Source of the DNA: CAYZJD01 sp964483455
Lineage (GTDB): Bacteria; Acidobacteriota; Terriglobia; Bryobacterales; Bryobacteraceae
NCBI GenBank assembly: GCA_964483455.1
Contig: CAZACK010000082.1
Location: 1 to 23,729, forward strand
Direction of reading: 5' to 3'
DNA: 23,729 bases
Part shown: one piece after another, positions 1-7,787 of the stretch
Numbering within the stretch: position 1 is the stretch's first letter
How the letters are laid out: each line of letters opens with the position of its first letter
Notes under the pieces: model-generated
The model's database searches: none
Seen by the model: the letters and a program-made list of their open reading frames with translations, nothing else
What the model was told of the DNA's origin: nothing
Position numbers and translations under genes: made by a program

Positions 1-1635
1 ACGGCGCGCACACGGCCAGTGCCAGGGCGGTTGACGCGGCGGGCAACACCGCGAGCGATTCGAACAACGTAACGGTGAGCAACACCGACACCACGCCGCC
101 GGCGGTGACGCTGACGGCGCCGGCGGAAGGGGCAACGGTGTCGGGGACGTACACGATGACGGCCACGGCCAGCGACAACGTGGGGGTGAGCCGGGNNNNN
201 NNNNNNNNNNNNNNNNNNNNNNNNNNNNNNNNNNNNNNNNNNNNNNNNNNNNNNNNNNNNNNNNNNNNNNNNNNNNNNNNNNNNNNNNNNNNNNNCTGAA
301 GTGTACCGACACCACCTCGCCCTACTCGTGCGTGTGGGACACGACGACCTACACCAACGGCGCGCACTATGCCACTGCAAGGGCGGTTGACGCGGCGGGC
401 AACCTCGCGAGCGATCCGAACAACGTAACGGTGAACAATTCCGACACCACGCCGCCGGCGGTGACGCTGACGGCGCCGGCGGAGGGGGCGACCGTTTCGG
501 GGACGTACACGATGACGGCCACGGCCAGCGACAACGTGGGGGTGAGCCGGGTGGAGTTCTTCGTGGACGGGGTGCTGAAGTGTACCGACACCACCTCGCC
601 CTACTCGTGCGTGTGGGACACGACGACCTCCCCCAACGGCGCGCACACGGCCAGTGCCAGGGCGGTTGACGCGGCGGGCAACACCGCGAGCGATTCGAAC
701 AACGTAACGGTGAGCAACACCGACACCACGCCGCCGGCGGTGACGCTGACGGCGCCGGCGGAAGGGGCAACGGTGTCGGGGACGTACACGATGACGGCCA
801 CGGCCAGCGACAACGTGGGGGTGAGCCGGGNNNNNNNNNNNNNNNNNNNNNNNNNNNNNNNNNNNNNNNNNNNNNNNNNNNNNNNNNNNNNNNNNNNNNN
901 NNNNNNNNNNNNNNNNNNNNNNNNNNNNNNCTGAAGTGTACCGACACCACCTCGCCCTACTCGTGCGTGTGGGACACGACGACCTACACCAACGGCGCGC
1001 ACTATGCCACTGCAAGGGCGGTTGACGCGGCGGGCAACCTCGCGAGCGATCCGAACAACGTAACGGTGAACAATTCCGACACCACGCCGCCGGCGGTGAC
1101 GCTGACGGCGCCGGCGGAGGGGGCGACCGTTTCGGGGACGTACACGATGACGGCCACGGCCAGCGACAACGTGGGGGTGAGCCGGGTGGAGTTCTTCGTG
1201 GACGGGGTGCTGAAGTGTACCGACACCACCTCGCCCTACTCGTGCGTGTGGGACACGACGACCTCCCCCAACGGCGCGCACACGGCCAGTGCCAGGGCGG
1301 TTGACGCGGCGGGCAACACCGCGAGTGATCCCAACAACGTGACCGTGGGTAACGGGGACACGGCGCCGCCTTCGGTTCAATTCACAAATCCCGCCAATGG
1401 AGCAACCGTGCAGGGCCATGTCACCGTTTCGATCTCGGCAACCGATAATGTCGGGGTCACAAGAACGGAGCTCTACATCGACAGCGTGCTGAAGGCGAGT
1501 TCGACCAACGGCGCGCTGAGCTACCGGTGGAACACGCGAAAGGAATCGGCGGGGTTGCATTCACTGGCCGGCAGGTCCTACGACGCGGCCGGCAATGTCG
1601 GCAACGCGACAATCAGCGTGACAGTGACGCGGTAG
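1..1635 (+). CDS. Ig-like repeat surface/secreted protein, C-terminal part (5' end outside window)
   Basis: The reading frame enters from the left edge (first full codon at base 3) and ends at TAG 1633-1635. It encodes tandem Ig-like domains of 93 residues of the Big_7 type. Each has the core DTTPPAVTLTAPAEGATV, then SDNVGVSRVEFFVDG and NGAHTASARAVDAAGN, ending in NVTV. The last domain (about 1355-1635) is clearly diverged and caps the protein. No sorting signal or membrane anchor follows it. Such arrays usually act as stalks in exported adhesins or enzymes; the functional head would lie upstream and is not visible. The three sequenced pieces appear in three different frames only because the two N runs are set to 100. 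A true gap of 23 bases, or 23 plus multiples of 279, restores a single frame. The domain class is secure; the role is inferred. Confidence 0.8.
196..295. other. Assembly gap (100 N) inside the Ig repeat
   Basis: The gap is exactly 100 N, flanked by GTGAGCCGGG and CTGAAGTGTACC. In the intact copy these flanks are 23 bases apart. The real missing sequence is therefore 23 bases or 23 plus a whole number of 279-bp units, and the copy number of the array is unknown. Confidence 0.95.
831..930. other. Assembly gap (100 N) at the same phase of the Ig repeat
   Basis: The flanks are identical to those of the first gap, exactly 635 bases downstream (558 plus 77). The same size argument applies. Confidence 0.95.
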
Positions 1636-1665
1636 TTCGAAGCCGGTCGCGACGATGGGCGGGGC

Positions 1666-1684
1666 CTCGGCGCCCGGCGCCGAG
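1666..1684. terminator. Hairpin between converging genes
   Basis: A perfect 8-bp stem, CTCGGCGC/GCGCCGAG, has a 3-base loop CCG. It lies in the 69-base space between the stop of the Ig gene and the stop of the facing PEGA-SUMF1 gene. No T-run follows on either strand, so a role in transcription ending is possible but not demonstrated. Confidence 0.35.
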
Positions 1685-1704
1685 TCCGGCGCTTCAGTCG
1701 GCGT

Positions 1705-3345
1705 TCAGCGCGGAGGATCCGCGGCACAACGGAACCCGAAGTCCCCTTCGCGGTAACCGATGTAGCCGAAATTGCGGCTCGAGGCGCTTAATACAGTCGG
1801 ACGGCTGTCCCAGGATCCCCCCTTCACGACCCGCGCCCGGCCAGTCTTCGGACCTGCCGGATCCCGCTTTGGGCTCGACTTGAAGTAGTCGGGATCCCAC
1901 CAGTCCTCGCACCACTCCCACATATTTCCGCCGGCGTCCAGCAGCCCATAGGGGCTGGCGCCCTCGGGGCGCATTCCGACTGCGTCATTGCCCTGCTCAC
2001 CCCAGATGCGGAAGTACACGCCGCGCTTGGGGCTCGGCGGCTCGCTTCCCCAGGGCCATTTGCGGCCGTCGGTCCCACGGGCAGCCTTTTCTCTTTCGGC
2101 CTCGGTGGGAAGCCGGCCGCCCGCCCACTCGCAGTAAGCCCTCGCTTCGTCCCACCTGACAAAAGCCACAGGGAAGTTGTCGTGGACACCCCAATATGGG
2201 TCTGGCGGAAGGGGACGCCCGGTGGCGGCTGCAAAGCGCCTGAATTGCCCCGCCGTCACCGGAAGCTTGTCCATAAGGAATGAGGACACATAAACCGTGT
2301 GAGGCAGAGGGGACCCCTCGGTTTCGAGATTCCCCATTAAGTACTCGCCTTCCGGGATGTGGACCATGACCGCGTGGTCACGCGTTCGTCGATACTCCTG
2401 ATAACCCTGCACGTTCTTGCCGGTCGGGGTGACGGCCGGCTCTGGCGGAGTGCCGGCATCCACTGCCTCGGCTGACACAGGAACGGTCCTTCCCTTTACT
2501 ACCGACACCCAACGTGACACGATGGGTCCGGACACGCCCCGGATTCGGACCTCCCGCAGGCCCACTGGGACATTCTTGAGTAGGAGGCTCCCATCGGCGC
2601 CCGCATGGCCCGCCACACCGCCGTCCAGAAGGATCTCAGAGCCAGGACCGGCTGCCGTGACCGCTATCCTGCCGTAGTGCGTGGCGCCGGCACGACCGGC
2701 CCATCCTGCCCGGAAGCGGAGCAGAACCTCGTGGACGCCCAATGCTTCCCGTACTCGGGCATCCGCCGCAGGATCGGGCAGGAAAAACTCCTCCCCTTCT
2801 TCGAGCCGGATGGTCCGGAGGTCTCGTGCAGAGGTGTAGAGCGGTCTGCCAGCCGGATCGAACTCGGTCAGTCGCCGGGAGGTGAGCGCCAGTGTAATCA
2901 GGACCGCCCCCACGGGGCCTGGGTCCATGGTTCCTGGATGCCATCCCACGTTCGCCGACAGCTCCTGAATCAGGACTGGCGCCGGTGTGCCACCGGGAGG
3001 GCTAGGCGAGGCGCCAGGGAAAGTCCCGGCTCCGCAGCGAGCGCCGGCACTGCGAAGCTCAAATCCTGCGGTTTCTGAAGGCGAAGCCTCGCCGAGCGCG
3101 CTCCAGGAGACAAATGAGACCGAGACTCCTCCAGGCTTGGCTTGGACCACCTCGCAGGGCTCCGCAGGCGCACCCTCGCGGTTTGCGATGGTTTCCACAC
3201 GCACCTCCACGCGGCTCGAAGGGGGATTACCGCCGGGAGCTTGAGCGGCCAGCAGCACCGGGATTGCCGCCGCAACAATGATCGCGCGAAATAACCGCCG
3301 AATAACACGGCCGCACATGCCGGCCGATACCACGGGCTGCTTCAC
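1705..3345 (-). CDS. PEGA-SUMF1 domain protein (FGE-like fold, no formylglycine-forming cysteines)
   Basis: The protein has 546 residues. It carries an N-terminal signal or anchor (hydrophobic, about 20-35), an unrecognised extracellular region to about 220, and a PEGA-like domain at about 224-295 (ILLDGGVAG and similar). A C-terminal FGE-sulfatase (SUMF1) domain follows at about 325-541 with MVHIPEGEYLMG, GGRLPTEAE, NMWEWCEDWW and GFRC. The active-site cysteine pair of true formylglycine-generating enzymes is absent: the matching region reads SSRNFGYIGYREGDFGFRC. Cys405 (AYCEWAGG) and Cys540 (GFRC) fit the family's structural disulfide. It starts with GTG at 3345-3343, overlapping the TAG of the upstream paralogue by one base (TAGTG), with AAGGA about 5 bases before it. 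This suggests translational coupling. A binding or structural role is more likely than sulfatase activation, and the substrate is unknown. Confidence 0.82.
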   Translation of the reverse strand: MKQPVVSAGMCGRVIRRLFRAIIVAAAIPVLLAAQAPGGNPPSSRVEVRVETIANREGAPAEPCEVVQAKPGGVSVSFVSWSALGEASPSETAGFELRSAGARCGAGTFPGASPSPPGGTPAPVLIQELSANVGWHPGTMDPGPVGAVLITLALTSRRLTEFDPAGRPLYTSARDLRTIRLEEGEEFFLPDPAADARVREALGVHEVLLRFRAGWAGRAGATHYGRIAVTAAGPGSEILLDGGVAGHAGADGSLLLKNVPVGLREVRIRGVSGPIVSRWVSVVKGRTVPVSAEAVDAGTPPEPAVTPTGKNVQGYQEYRRTRDHAVMVHIPEGEYLMGNLETEGSPLPHTVYVSSFLMDKLPVTAGQFRRFAAATGRPLPPDPYWGVHDNFPVAFVRWDEARAYCEWAGGRLPTEAEREKAARGTDGRKWPWGSEPPSPKRGVYFRIWGEQGNDAVGMRPEGASPYGLLDAGGNMWEWCEDWWDPDYFKSSPKRDPAGPKTGRARVVKGGSWDSRPTVLSASSRNFGYIGYREGDFGFRCAADPPR

Positions 3346-4952
3346 TATTCCTTCTCCATCGGATCATCCATCACGCACCGGAAGCCACGCACGGCAGTGA
3401 CCGATGCCGGGGCATTTCCCTGTCGCGATGCGCCTCGGGTCGCCGGGAACGGGCTCATCCAAGCTCCACCACGCGACACCCGCATCATCCCAATTGCGGG
3501 TCCTAATGGGTTTTCCACCGGGCTACTGCCGTAGTACGCCTCATCGTACCGGTCCGAACACCACTCTGCGACGCTTCCCGCAAGGTCGAGCACTCCATAG
3601 GGACCGGCGCAGTCAGGATACGACCCGGCCGCAGTCGGCCCGTGGGGGCCTCCGTCCCTCGTGTTGCAGCGCCACGGCTCCCATTGGTTGCCCCAAGGGT
3701 ACTGTCGCGAGTCGTCGCCCCGCGCCGCCCGCTCCCATTCCGCCTCGGTGGGGAGCCGGCCCCCGGCCCAGCCACAAAAAGCGCCGGCATCGTACCAGGT
3801 AACATTGGTGGCGGGCAGCTCCTCGGTCATCCCAAAAATCGGGACCTTCGGGAGTGGACGGTTCGATTCCTTCGCGAACCGCAAGTACTGGCCCCATGAC
3901 ACTTCAGTCTTGTCCATGAGGAAGCCGTTCACGCGGACGAGGTGCCGCGGACGCTCGGGGGGCTCGCCCTCGCCTTCTGGGCTTCCCATTTGGAACTCGC
4001 CGCCGGGGATGCGAACGACAACCGCGCCGTCCTTCTCACGCCAGAACTCCTCGCTGCCCTGCGGGTTGCGCCCCAGCGGACGCAGTCCGCCGGAGGAGGC
4101 GGGGGAATCCCTGAGGAGAGTGAGCAAGAGCCTGGTCTGACGCCCCTTCTGGACCTTCGCGACACTGCGCGCTTCCCGCCCTGAGGCATCCCGGACGACA
4201 ATTTCCCGCTCGCCGGCGCGCACCACGCCGAGAGTGACTGGCCCATCGTACGACGTCCGTCCGACGAGGCCCCCATCCAGGAAGATCTCCGCTCGTGGCA
4301 CGTCGGCCGTGACGGCAATTTCGCCATACTCGGCCGGCGCCCGGGAGCCGGCGGTTCCGGCGCGGAACCTCAGTATCAGTTCCCGCACCCCGAACTGCTC
4401 GGTCTCCTTCTCGTTCGCGGCGAGGATCGGAACCACCGCGCTGCCCCCCTCCGGCACCCGGAGGGTTCGCTTTTCCGTTCTCTGCTCATGAGCAGGAACG
4501 CCGGCTTGCGAGAAACCGGTCAGCTTCCGGACCGAAAATGCGCCCTCGAGGAGGATCTCGCGGCCCGCGACGCGAGCCTGGCCCAGTGACACGTCCACCA
4601 AGAAGTAGGGGAAGCCGCGCAGTGTCCACTTGGCTGCGTCGGGTTCGGAACCAGCCGGGGCGCATCCGCTTCCGGCGCGAATGGCCGCCCAGCCGGAGTT
4701 GGAGTCCGCATGCGCCTCCCCGAAAAAAACGAGCCAGTGAGCCGTCCGGGCGCTCGCCAGTGTAACCTCGATCTGGCAGCGGTCGTACGCGGGTCCTTCG
4801 GCGCTGTTCTGGATCAACTCAAGACGAACCCATATGGGGCTGTCACGCGCGGCGGCGCGAGATGGAACACCGCAGGATGCGATTAGAAGGGCGAGCGGGG
4901 AGGCAGCCCAAACGGTTCCGCGAGCCGAGTGTTGAGGACGGCCAACCCTCAT
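3345..4952 (-). CDS. PEGA-SUMF1 domain lipoprotein (paralogue of the downstream gene)
   Basis: The protein has 535 residues. The N-terminus contains LLIASC, a good lipobox with Cys27 as the lipidation site, so a membrane-anchored lipoprotein is likely. A PEGA-like domain lies at about 210-278 (AEIFLDGGLVGRTSYDG) and an FGE-sulfatase domain at about 312-528 (VVRIPGGEFQMGSPEGEGE, GGRLPTEAEWERAARG, VAEWCSDR, RGFRC). It matches its downstream neighbour along most of its length, including the linker LILRFRAG.AG before PEGA, so the pair looks like a tandem duplication. The catalytic cysteine pair of FGE is missing. Cys393 and Cys525 sit where the FGE structural disulfide would be. It starts 24 bases after the DsbA-like gene stop, consistent with one operon. 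No clear Shine-Dalgarno precedes the ATG at 4952. Confidence 0.82.
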   Translation of the reverse strand: MRVGRPQHSARGTVWAASPLALLIASCGVPSRAAARDSPIWVRLELIQNSAEGPAYDRCQIEVTLASARTAHWLVFFGEAHADSNSGWAAIRAGSGCAPAGSEPDAAKWTLRGFPYFLVDVSLGQARVAGREILLEGAFSVRKLTGFSQAGVPAHEQRTEKRTLRVPEGGSAVVPILAANEKETEQFGVRELILRFRAGTAGSRAPAEYGEIAVTADVPRAEIFLDGGLVGRTSYDGPVTLGVVRAGEREIVVRDASGREARSVAKVQKGRQTRLLLTLLRDSPASSGGLRPLGRNPQGSEEFWREKDGAVVVRIPGGEFQMGSPEGEGEPPERPRHLVRVNGFLMDKTEVSWGQYLRFAKESNRPLPKVPIFGMTEELPATNVTWYDAGAFCGWAGGRLPTEAEWERAARGDDSRQYPWGNQWEPWRCNTRDGGPHGPTAAGSYPDCAGPYGVLDLAGSVAEWCSDRYDEAYYGSSPVENPLGPAIGMMRVSRGGAWMSPFPATRGASRQGNAPASVTAVRGFRCVMDDPMEKE

Positions 4953-4976
4953 GTGGACTGTCTGCCGCGATTCTGA

Positions 4977-5771
4977 TCAATTGGAGGCGGTCGCCAGGAG
5001 ATTGTCTATGGCATCCTTGAACTGCGCGAACGGCTGGGCGCCCGAAATCATCTTGACGGCCTTGATGGCGGACTCGTTCGGCTGGGTCAGGCCGACGAAG
5101 AATCCAGGAGTGCCCGTGATCCCGATCTTCCGCCCATCGGCTTGGTCGCTGCGGACCTTGGCAGCCTGCCTGCCGCTGTCAAGGCATTCCTTAAACTTGC
5201 CTCCGTCCACGCCCACCGCCTTGGCGTACTCCACCAGCTTGTCCGCGCCCAGCGCGGTCTGGTTCTCAAAAAGCATCTCATGCAGTTCCCAATACTTGCC
5301 CTGCTCGCCGCCGCAGCGGGCGGCCTCCGCGGCCTTGAAGGCGAGCGGGTGGATATTCTCCAGGGGGAAGTCGCGGAACACGTACTTCACCTTTCCCGTC
5401 TTGACGTACTCGCTGACAATCTGCGGGAAGGTCTGCTGAAAACTCCGCTTGCAGAAGGGGCACTGGAAATCGGAGAACTCGACCAGCGTAACCTTCGCGT
5501 TCTTTTCGCCAAGGAAAGGCGCGCCGTCGATGTTGATAGTTGCCTCCCGAAAGGGTTGGGGTTGAGGCGCCGCGGCGGGTCGTTGCTGCAAGAGCTTCTT
5601 AATGGTCTCGAGTTCACTCTGGATGACCTTCAGGCTGTCCCGGACCGCGTCGATATCCCGGCGGATGCCCTTGAGTTCCTCCTCCGACTGGGAAGACGCC
5701 GCTGGCGCCAGCAAGACCAAGAACAGTGGAAAGACCTTAGTAATTCTCATCGGGGTTTTGCTTTCACTCAC
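4977..5771 (-). CDS. Secreted DsbA-like thiol:disulfide oxidoreductase (Thioredoxin_4 type)
   Basis: The protein has 264 residues. A signal peptide (KVFPLFLVLLAPAASSQ) is followed by a charged coiled-coil-like helix at about 28-63, a proline-rich linker, and a DsbA/thioredoxin domain. The CPFC active site lies at 104-107 inside LVEFSDFQCPFCKRS. The cis-proline loop TGTP is at 219-222, and FFVG follows as in this family. It would act outside the cytoplasmic membrane to make or rearrange disulfides. The assigned start is GTG at 5771. An internal ATG at 5750 (MRITK) would give a more compact signal peptide, and neither has a strong Shine-Dalgarno. It is first in a run with the two PEGA-SUMF1 genes and lies just downstream of a cysteine-rich secreted protein gene. 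Those proteins are plausible clients by inference. Confidence 0.88.
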   Translation of the reverse strand: MSESKTPMRITKVFPLFLVLLAPAASSQSEEELKGIRRDIDAVRDSLKVIQSELETIKKLLQQRPAAAPQPQPFREATINIDGAPFLGEKNAKVTLVEFSDFQCPFCKRSFQQTFPQIVSEYVKTGKVKYVFRDFPLENIHPLAFKAAEAARCGGEQGKYWELHEMLFENQTALGADKLVEYAKAVGVDGGKFKECLDSGRQAAKVRSDQADGRKIGITGTPGFFVGLTQPNESAIKAVKMISGAQPFAQFKDAIDNLLATASN

Positions 5772-5860
5772 TTTCGCTCAAGTCTATTACACTCAGACCC
5801 ACTGAGGCAACAGAACACCTCACGGGCTCACCCAGGACGCGCAAGGGAACAGCAAGGAAG

Positions 5861-5897
5861 AGAAGAAAAGAGCGCGCCGCCTAAGGCGGCGCGCTCT
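5861..5897 (-). terminator. Intrinsic terminator of the cysteine-rich protein gene
   Basis: The stem is GAGCGCGCCGCC (5870-5881) pairing perfectly with GGCGGCGCGCTC (5885-5896), loop TAA, extended by one A-T pair. Read on the minus strand it is followed by TTTTCTTCT. It lies 17 bases after the TAG of the cysteine-rich gene and separates that gene from the DsbA-like gene. Confidence 0.9.
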
Positions 5898-5913
5898 CGA
5901 TACTACAGGTTTG

Positions 5914-7572
5914 CTACGGGCAGCTTGCGTCAAAGATCTCGCAAGTGTTCCCGATAGCAGCGCTGCACTTTTTTGAACTGCCAGCCGGTCCTGGCGGCTC
6001 GAACGGCCCCGGCAAGGGCTCGCTGTGGCAATTCGCGCTCGGATTGCAGGTGGCCGTTTCCGGATTCGCGCAATTGCCCCTCCGGGTCGGAGTACAAAGC
6101 GCCCCGTTGTCCGAGCAGGTTCCCGAGGCACAGAGGAATCCGCCCAAGGCATCCAAGCCCGGATGGCCACCGTTGTTCAGGCAGTCGATCACGGCGATGC
6201 AGGCCCCGAAAGCCTCGCTAACATTGGCGGCGCAGGCCGCGTTACACTTGGTGAACAGGTCCTGGTAGAGGTCGACCCCCACGCAGTTAGCGGGTCCCGG
6301 GTTGCCGCTGACGATGCAGTTCAACGCCGCTGCCGTCAGTTGGCGGGCGAGCTGAAGCCTCGGTTCGGCCTTGATGGACACACAGAGGGCTTCCTCCGCC
6401 GAGTGGTTGTGGTTCAGGTCAGTATCGGTGAGGGTCTCGCCGCAGATTTCAAGCGAGCCACCGCCGAGTTGAATCACGGCGAAGGTGATGTCACTGCTCT
6501 GGGGTTTCTCCGTACCCGCGTGCGTACCCCAGAATCCGGGCGTACGGCAGACCGCAGGCTGGCAGAGGTCCTCCGTCGGGCAGATACCACTGTTGCCCGG
6601 GCAGGACTGGCACAACTCAGCGTTGCAGGTTGTAGTCGTGGGCTGGTAACTCGTTGCGCATTCGCCCGCGCCGTCGCAAGAGGTCGTCTCGCATTCGGTG
6701 TTCGCCGGACCGCAATCGGTGGTCACGGGCTGATTGNNNNNNNNNNNNNNNNNNNNNNNNNNNNNNNNNNNNNNNNNNNNNNNNNNNNNNNNNNNNNNNN
6801 NNNNNNNNNNNNNNNNNNNNNNNNNNNNNNNNNNNNCGCAGGAGGTCGTCTGGCATTCCGTGTTCGGGGCGCCGCAATCGGTGGTCACGGGTTGGAACGC
6901 GATCCCGCATGCGTTGTTAATGCACGTGGGTGTGGCGCACTGAGTGGCCCCAGGGCAATCGCCCGGCACCAAGCACTCCACCTCATTGTAGATAGCACTG
7001 CCCTGAGCGCCGCCTTGGACCTGGGGATTACATGCAGCATCGGTGGTCGTGATGCCCACGCCCACAGGGGTGCCAGCGCTTACGCCGTTGGCTGTGCAGC
7101 CAGGCGGTGTCGGAGCACCGACGATCGTGCGGATGGTGGCGATGGGAACGTTAAACGCCCCTGCCGCAAGAGGCACGCCGCCGGCGGTCGAGGTAATGGT
7201 CACGATATTCCCGGCCCCGGCGCAACTCAATACTCCCGGATCATTCGCCACGCAGCCGGTCCCGCCGACCGGAACAAACGTGTCTCCCACCGGAAACGTG
7301 ACCGTAATCGTCCCCGTCCAAACGGCGGACACAGGCACGCCGGGAAGGGGCGTGGTTGAACTCGTGTTGGTCAGTGTGACGGTAGTGTCAAGTGATTGCC
7401 CCGCCAACAAGCCCGTTGCGCACGAACCGCCTGCTAGCGGGAAAATCGGAATTGAGCCGCTGGCTTGACAAGCCTGGGCAGACGCCGAGGGCGGTGCCGC
7501 GATACAGAACACCGTCAAGATAGCGATGGCCAGCGGCCATCGCAGTGCTGTGAACTTTCTACACGAACACAT
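5914..7572 (-). CDS. Secreted cysteine-rich repeat protein with a TPGFWGTH segment
   Basis: The start is ATG 7572-7570 (MCSCRKF), preceded by a strong AAGGAGG at 7590-7584. A longer in-frame opening to 7896 has no such signal. Order of parts: signal peptide ending near PSASAQA; a Thr/Gly/Val-rich beta domain (LDTTVTLTNTSSTTPLPG onward); cysteine-rich repeats of about 29 residues (QPVTTDCG..NTEC.TTSCDGAG.C); then a region with CRTPGFWGTHAG and ICGETLTDTDLNHNHSAEEALC; then a Cys/Pro-rich tail ending DASCP. More than 40 cysteines imply heavy disulfide bonding outside the cell. TPGFWGTH/TPGYWKNH-like segments recur in secreted proteins of unknown function from environmental bacteria. The gap at 6737-6836 hides at least 25 bases. 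Function is not known. Confidence 0.75.
   Translation of the reverse strand: MCSCRKFTALRWPLAIAILTVFCIAAPPSASAQACQASGSIPIFPLAGGSCATGLLAGQSLDTTVTLTNTSSTTPLPGVPVSAVWTGTITVTFPVGDTFVPVGGTGCVANDPGVLSCAGAGNIVTITSTAGGVPLAAGAFNVPIATIRTIVGAPTPPGCTANGVSAGTPVGVGITTTDAACNPQVQGGAQGSAIYNEVECLVPGDCPGATQCATPTCINNACGIAFQPVTTDCGAPNTECQTTSCXXXXXXXXXXXXXXXXXXXXXXXXXXXXXXXXXXNQPVTTDCGPANTECETTSCDGAGECATSYQPTTTTCNAELCQSCPGNSGICPTEDLCQPAVCRTPGFWGTHAGTEKPQSSDITFAVIQLGGGSLEICGETLTDTDLNHNHSAEEALCVSIKAEPRLQLARQLTAAALNCIVSGNPGPANCVGVDLYQDLFTKCNAACAANVSEAFGACIAVIDCLNNGGHPGLDALGGFLCASGTCSDNGALCTPTRRGNCANPETATCNPSANCHSEPLPGPFEPPGPAGSSKKCSAAIGNTCEIFDASCP
6737..6836. other. Assembly gap (100 N) in the cysteine-rich repeats
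   Basis: The gap is exactly 100 N between two copies of the 87-bp cysteine repeat. Comparison with the neighbouring unit gives a minimum true gap of 25 bases, or 25 plus multiples of 87. All of these keep the frame, so the gene is probably intact and the repeat number is unknown. Confidence 0.9.
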
Positions 7573-7752
7573 GTCCTTGCCTACCTCCTTCTCCTTCACG
7601 GAAGAAATCCGTGGCGCTCTCTCCAAGACTGGCAATAGCCGCACGCACAGTCCGCCCCCACCACTGAAACCTGAGGTTGTGACCCGGCTTGTTTTTCCCA
7701 GAAACCGGGCAGATGTATTCTGCTGGGTCGGCGAGTTGCATCTGCTTGGCTG
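7573..7752 (-). promoter_or_regulatory. Long structured 5' leader of the cysteine-rich protein gene
   Basis: The leader of about 180 nt runs from the predicted start site (near 7752) to the ATG. Three hairpins can be read on the minus strand: GCAGATG/CATCTGC (arms 7745-7739 and 7715-7709); an 8-bp stem (7709-7702 with 7690-7683, one G-U pair, 11-base loop); and CACGGA/TCCGTG (7613-7608 with 7602-7597, 5-base loop) just upstream of the Shine-Dalgarno at 7590-7584. I do not recognise a known riboswitch. The c-di-GMP-I core was looked for and not seen. Confidence 0.45.
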
Positions 7753-7758
7753 TCTGTT

Positions 7759-7787
7759 ATTAAACCTCTGTACTGTCCGGCAGTCAA
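7759..7787 (-). promoter_or_regulatory. Sigma-70-type promoter of the cysteine-rich protein gene
   Basis: Read on the minus strand, TTGACT (7787-7782) is followed by a 17-base spacer and TTTAAT (7764-7759). Both hexamers match the consensus at 5 of 6 positions. The predicted start site near 7752 sits just before the first leader hairpin. Confidence 0.65.

Larger units (their letters stand above)
1..1354 (+). repeat. 279-bp tandem repeat arranged as a 558-bp two-unit higher-order repeat
   Basis: The unit is 279 bp (93 codons). The anchor CCGACACCACGCCGCC recurs at 85, 441, 720 and 1076; the steps are 356, 279 and 356, and 356 equals 279 plus 77 because of the N run. Two unit variants alternate, one ending TACACCAACGGCGCGCACTATGCC and one ending CCCCCAACGGCGCGCACACGGCC. 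Bases 1-195 match 636-830, and 296 to about 695 match 931 to about 1330, with no difference that I found. This points to recent duplication or homogenisation, or to assembly of one repeat twice. Confidence 0.9.

Noticed and set aside
1..1354. Tandem repeats as a possible CRISPR array
   Set aside because: The period is 279 bp, in frame and protein-coding, without a repeat/spacer structure.
601..1560. Long Arg-rich open frame antisense to the Ig repeats
   Set aside because: It mirrors the repetitive high-GC sense gene and its translation is low-complexity Arg/Val/Gly. The sense strand encodes clear Ig domains.
1705..4952. Active formylglycine-generating enzyme (sulfatase activator)
   Set aside because: The active-site cysteine pair is missing in both proteins, and no sulfatase gene is nearby.
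5781..5815. Promoter for the DsbA-like operon (TTGCCT-15-TAATAG on the minus strand)
   Set aside because: Both hexamers are weak and the spacing is short; not enough to list as a feature.
6025..7359. Long plus-strand open frame (444 residues) opposite the cysteine-rich gene
   Set aside because: Its composition is Arg/Ala-rich without any domain. The minus strand has a signal peptide, strong Shine-Dalgarno, promoter and terminator.
7573..7752. c-di-GMP-I riboswitch in the leader
   Set aside because: The conserved CACGCACAGGGCAAACC and GACGCAAAG core segments are not present.
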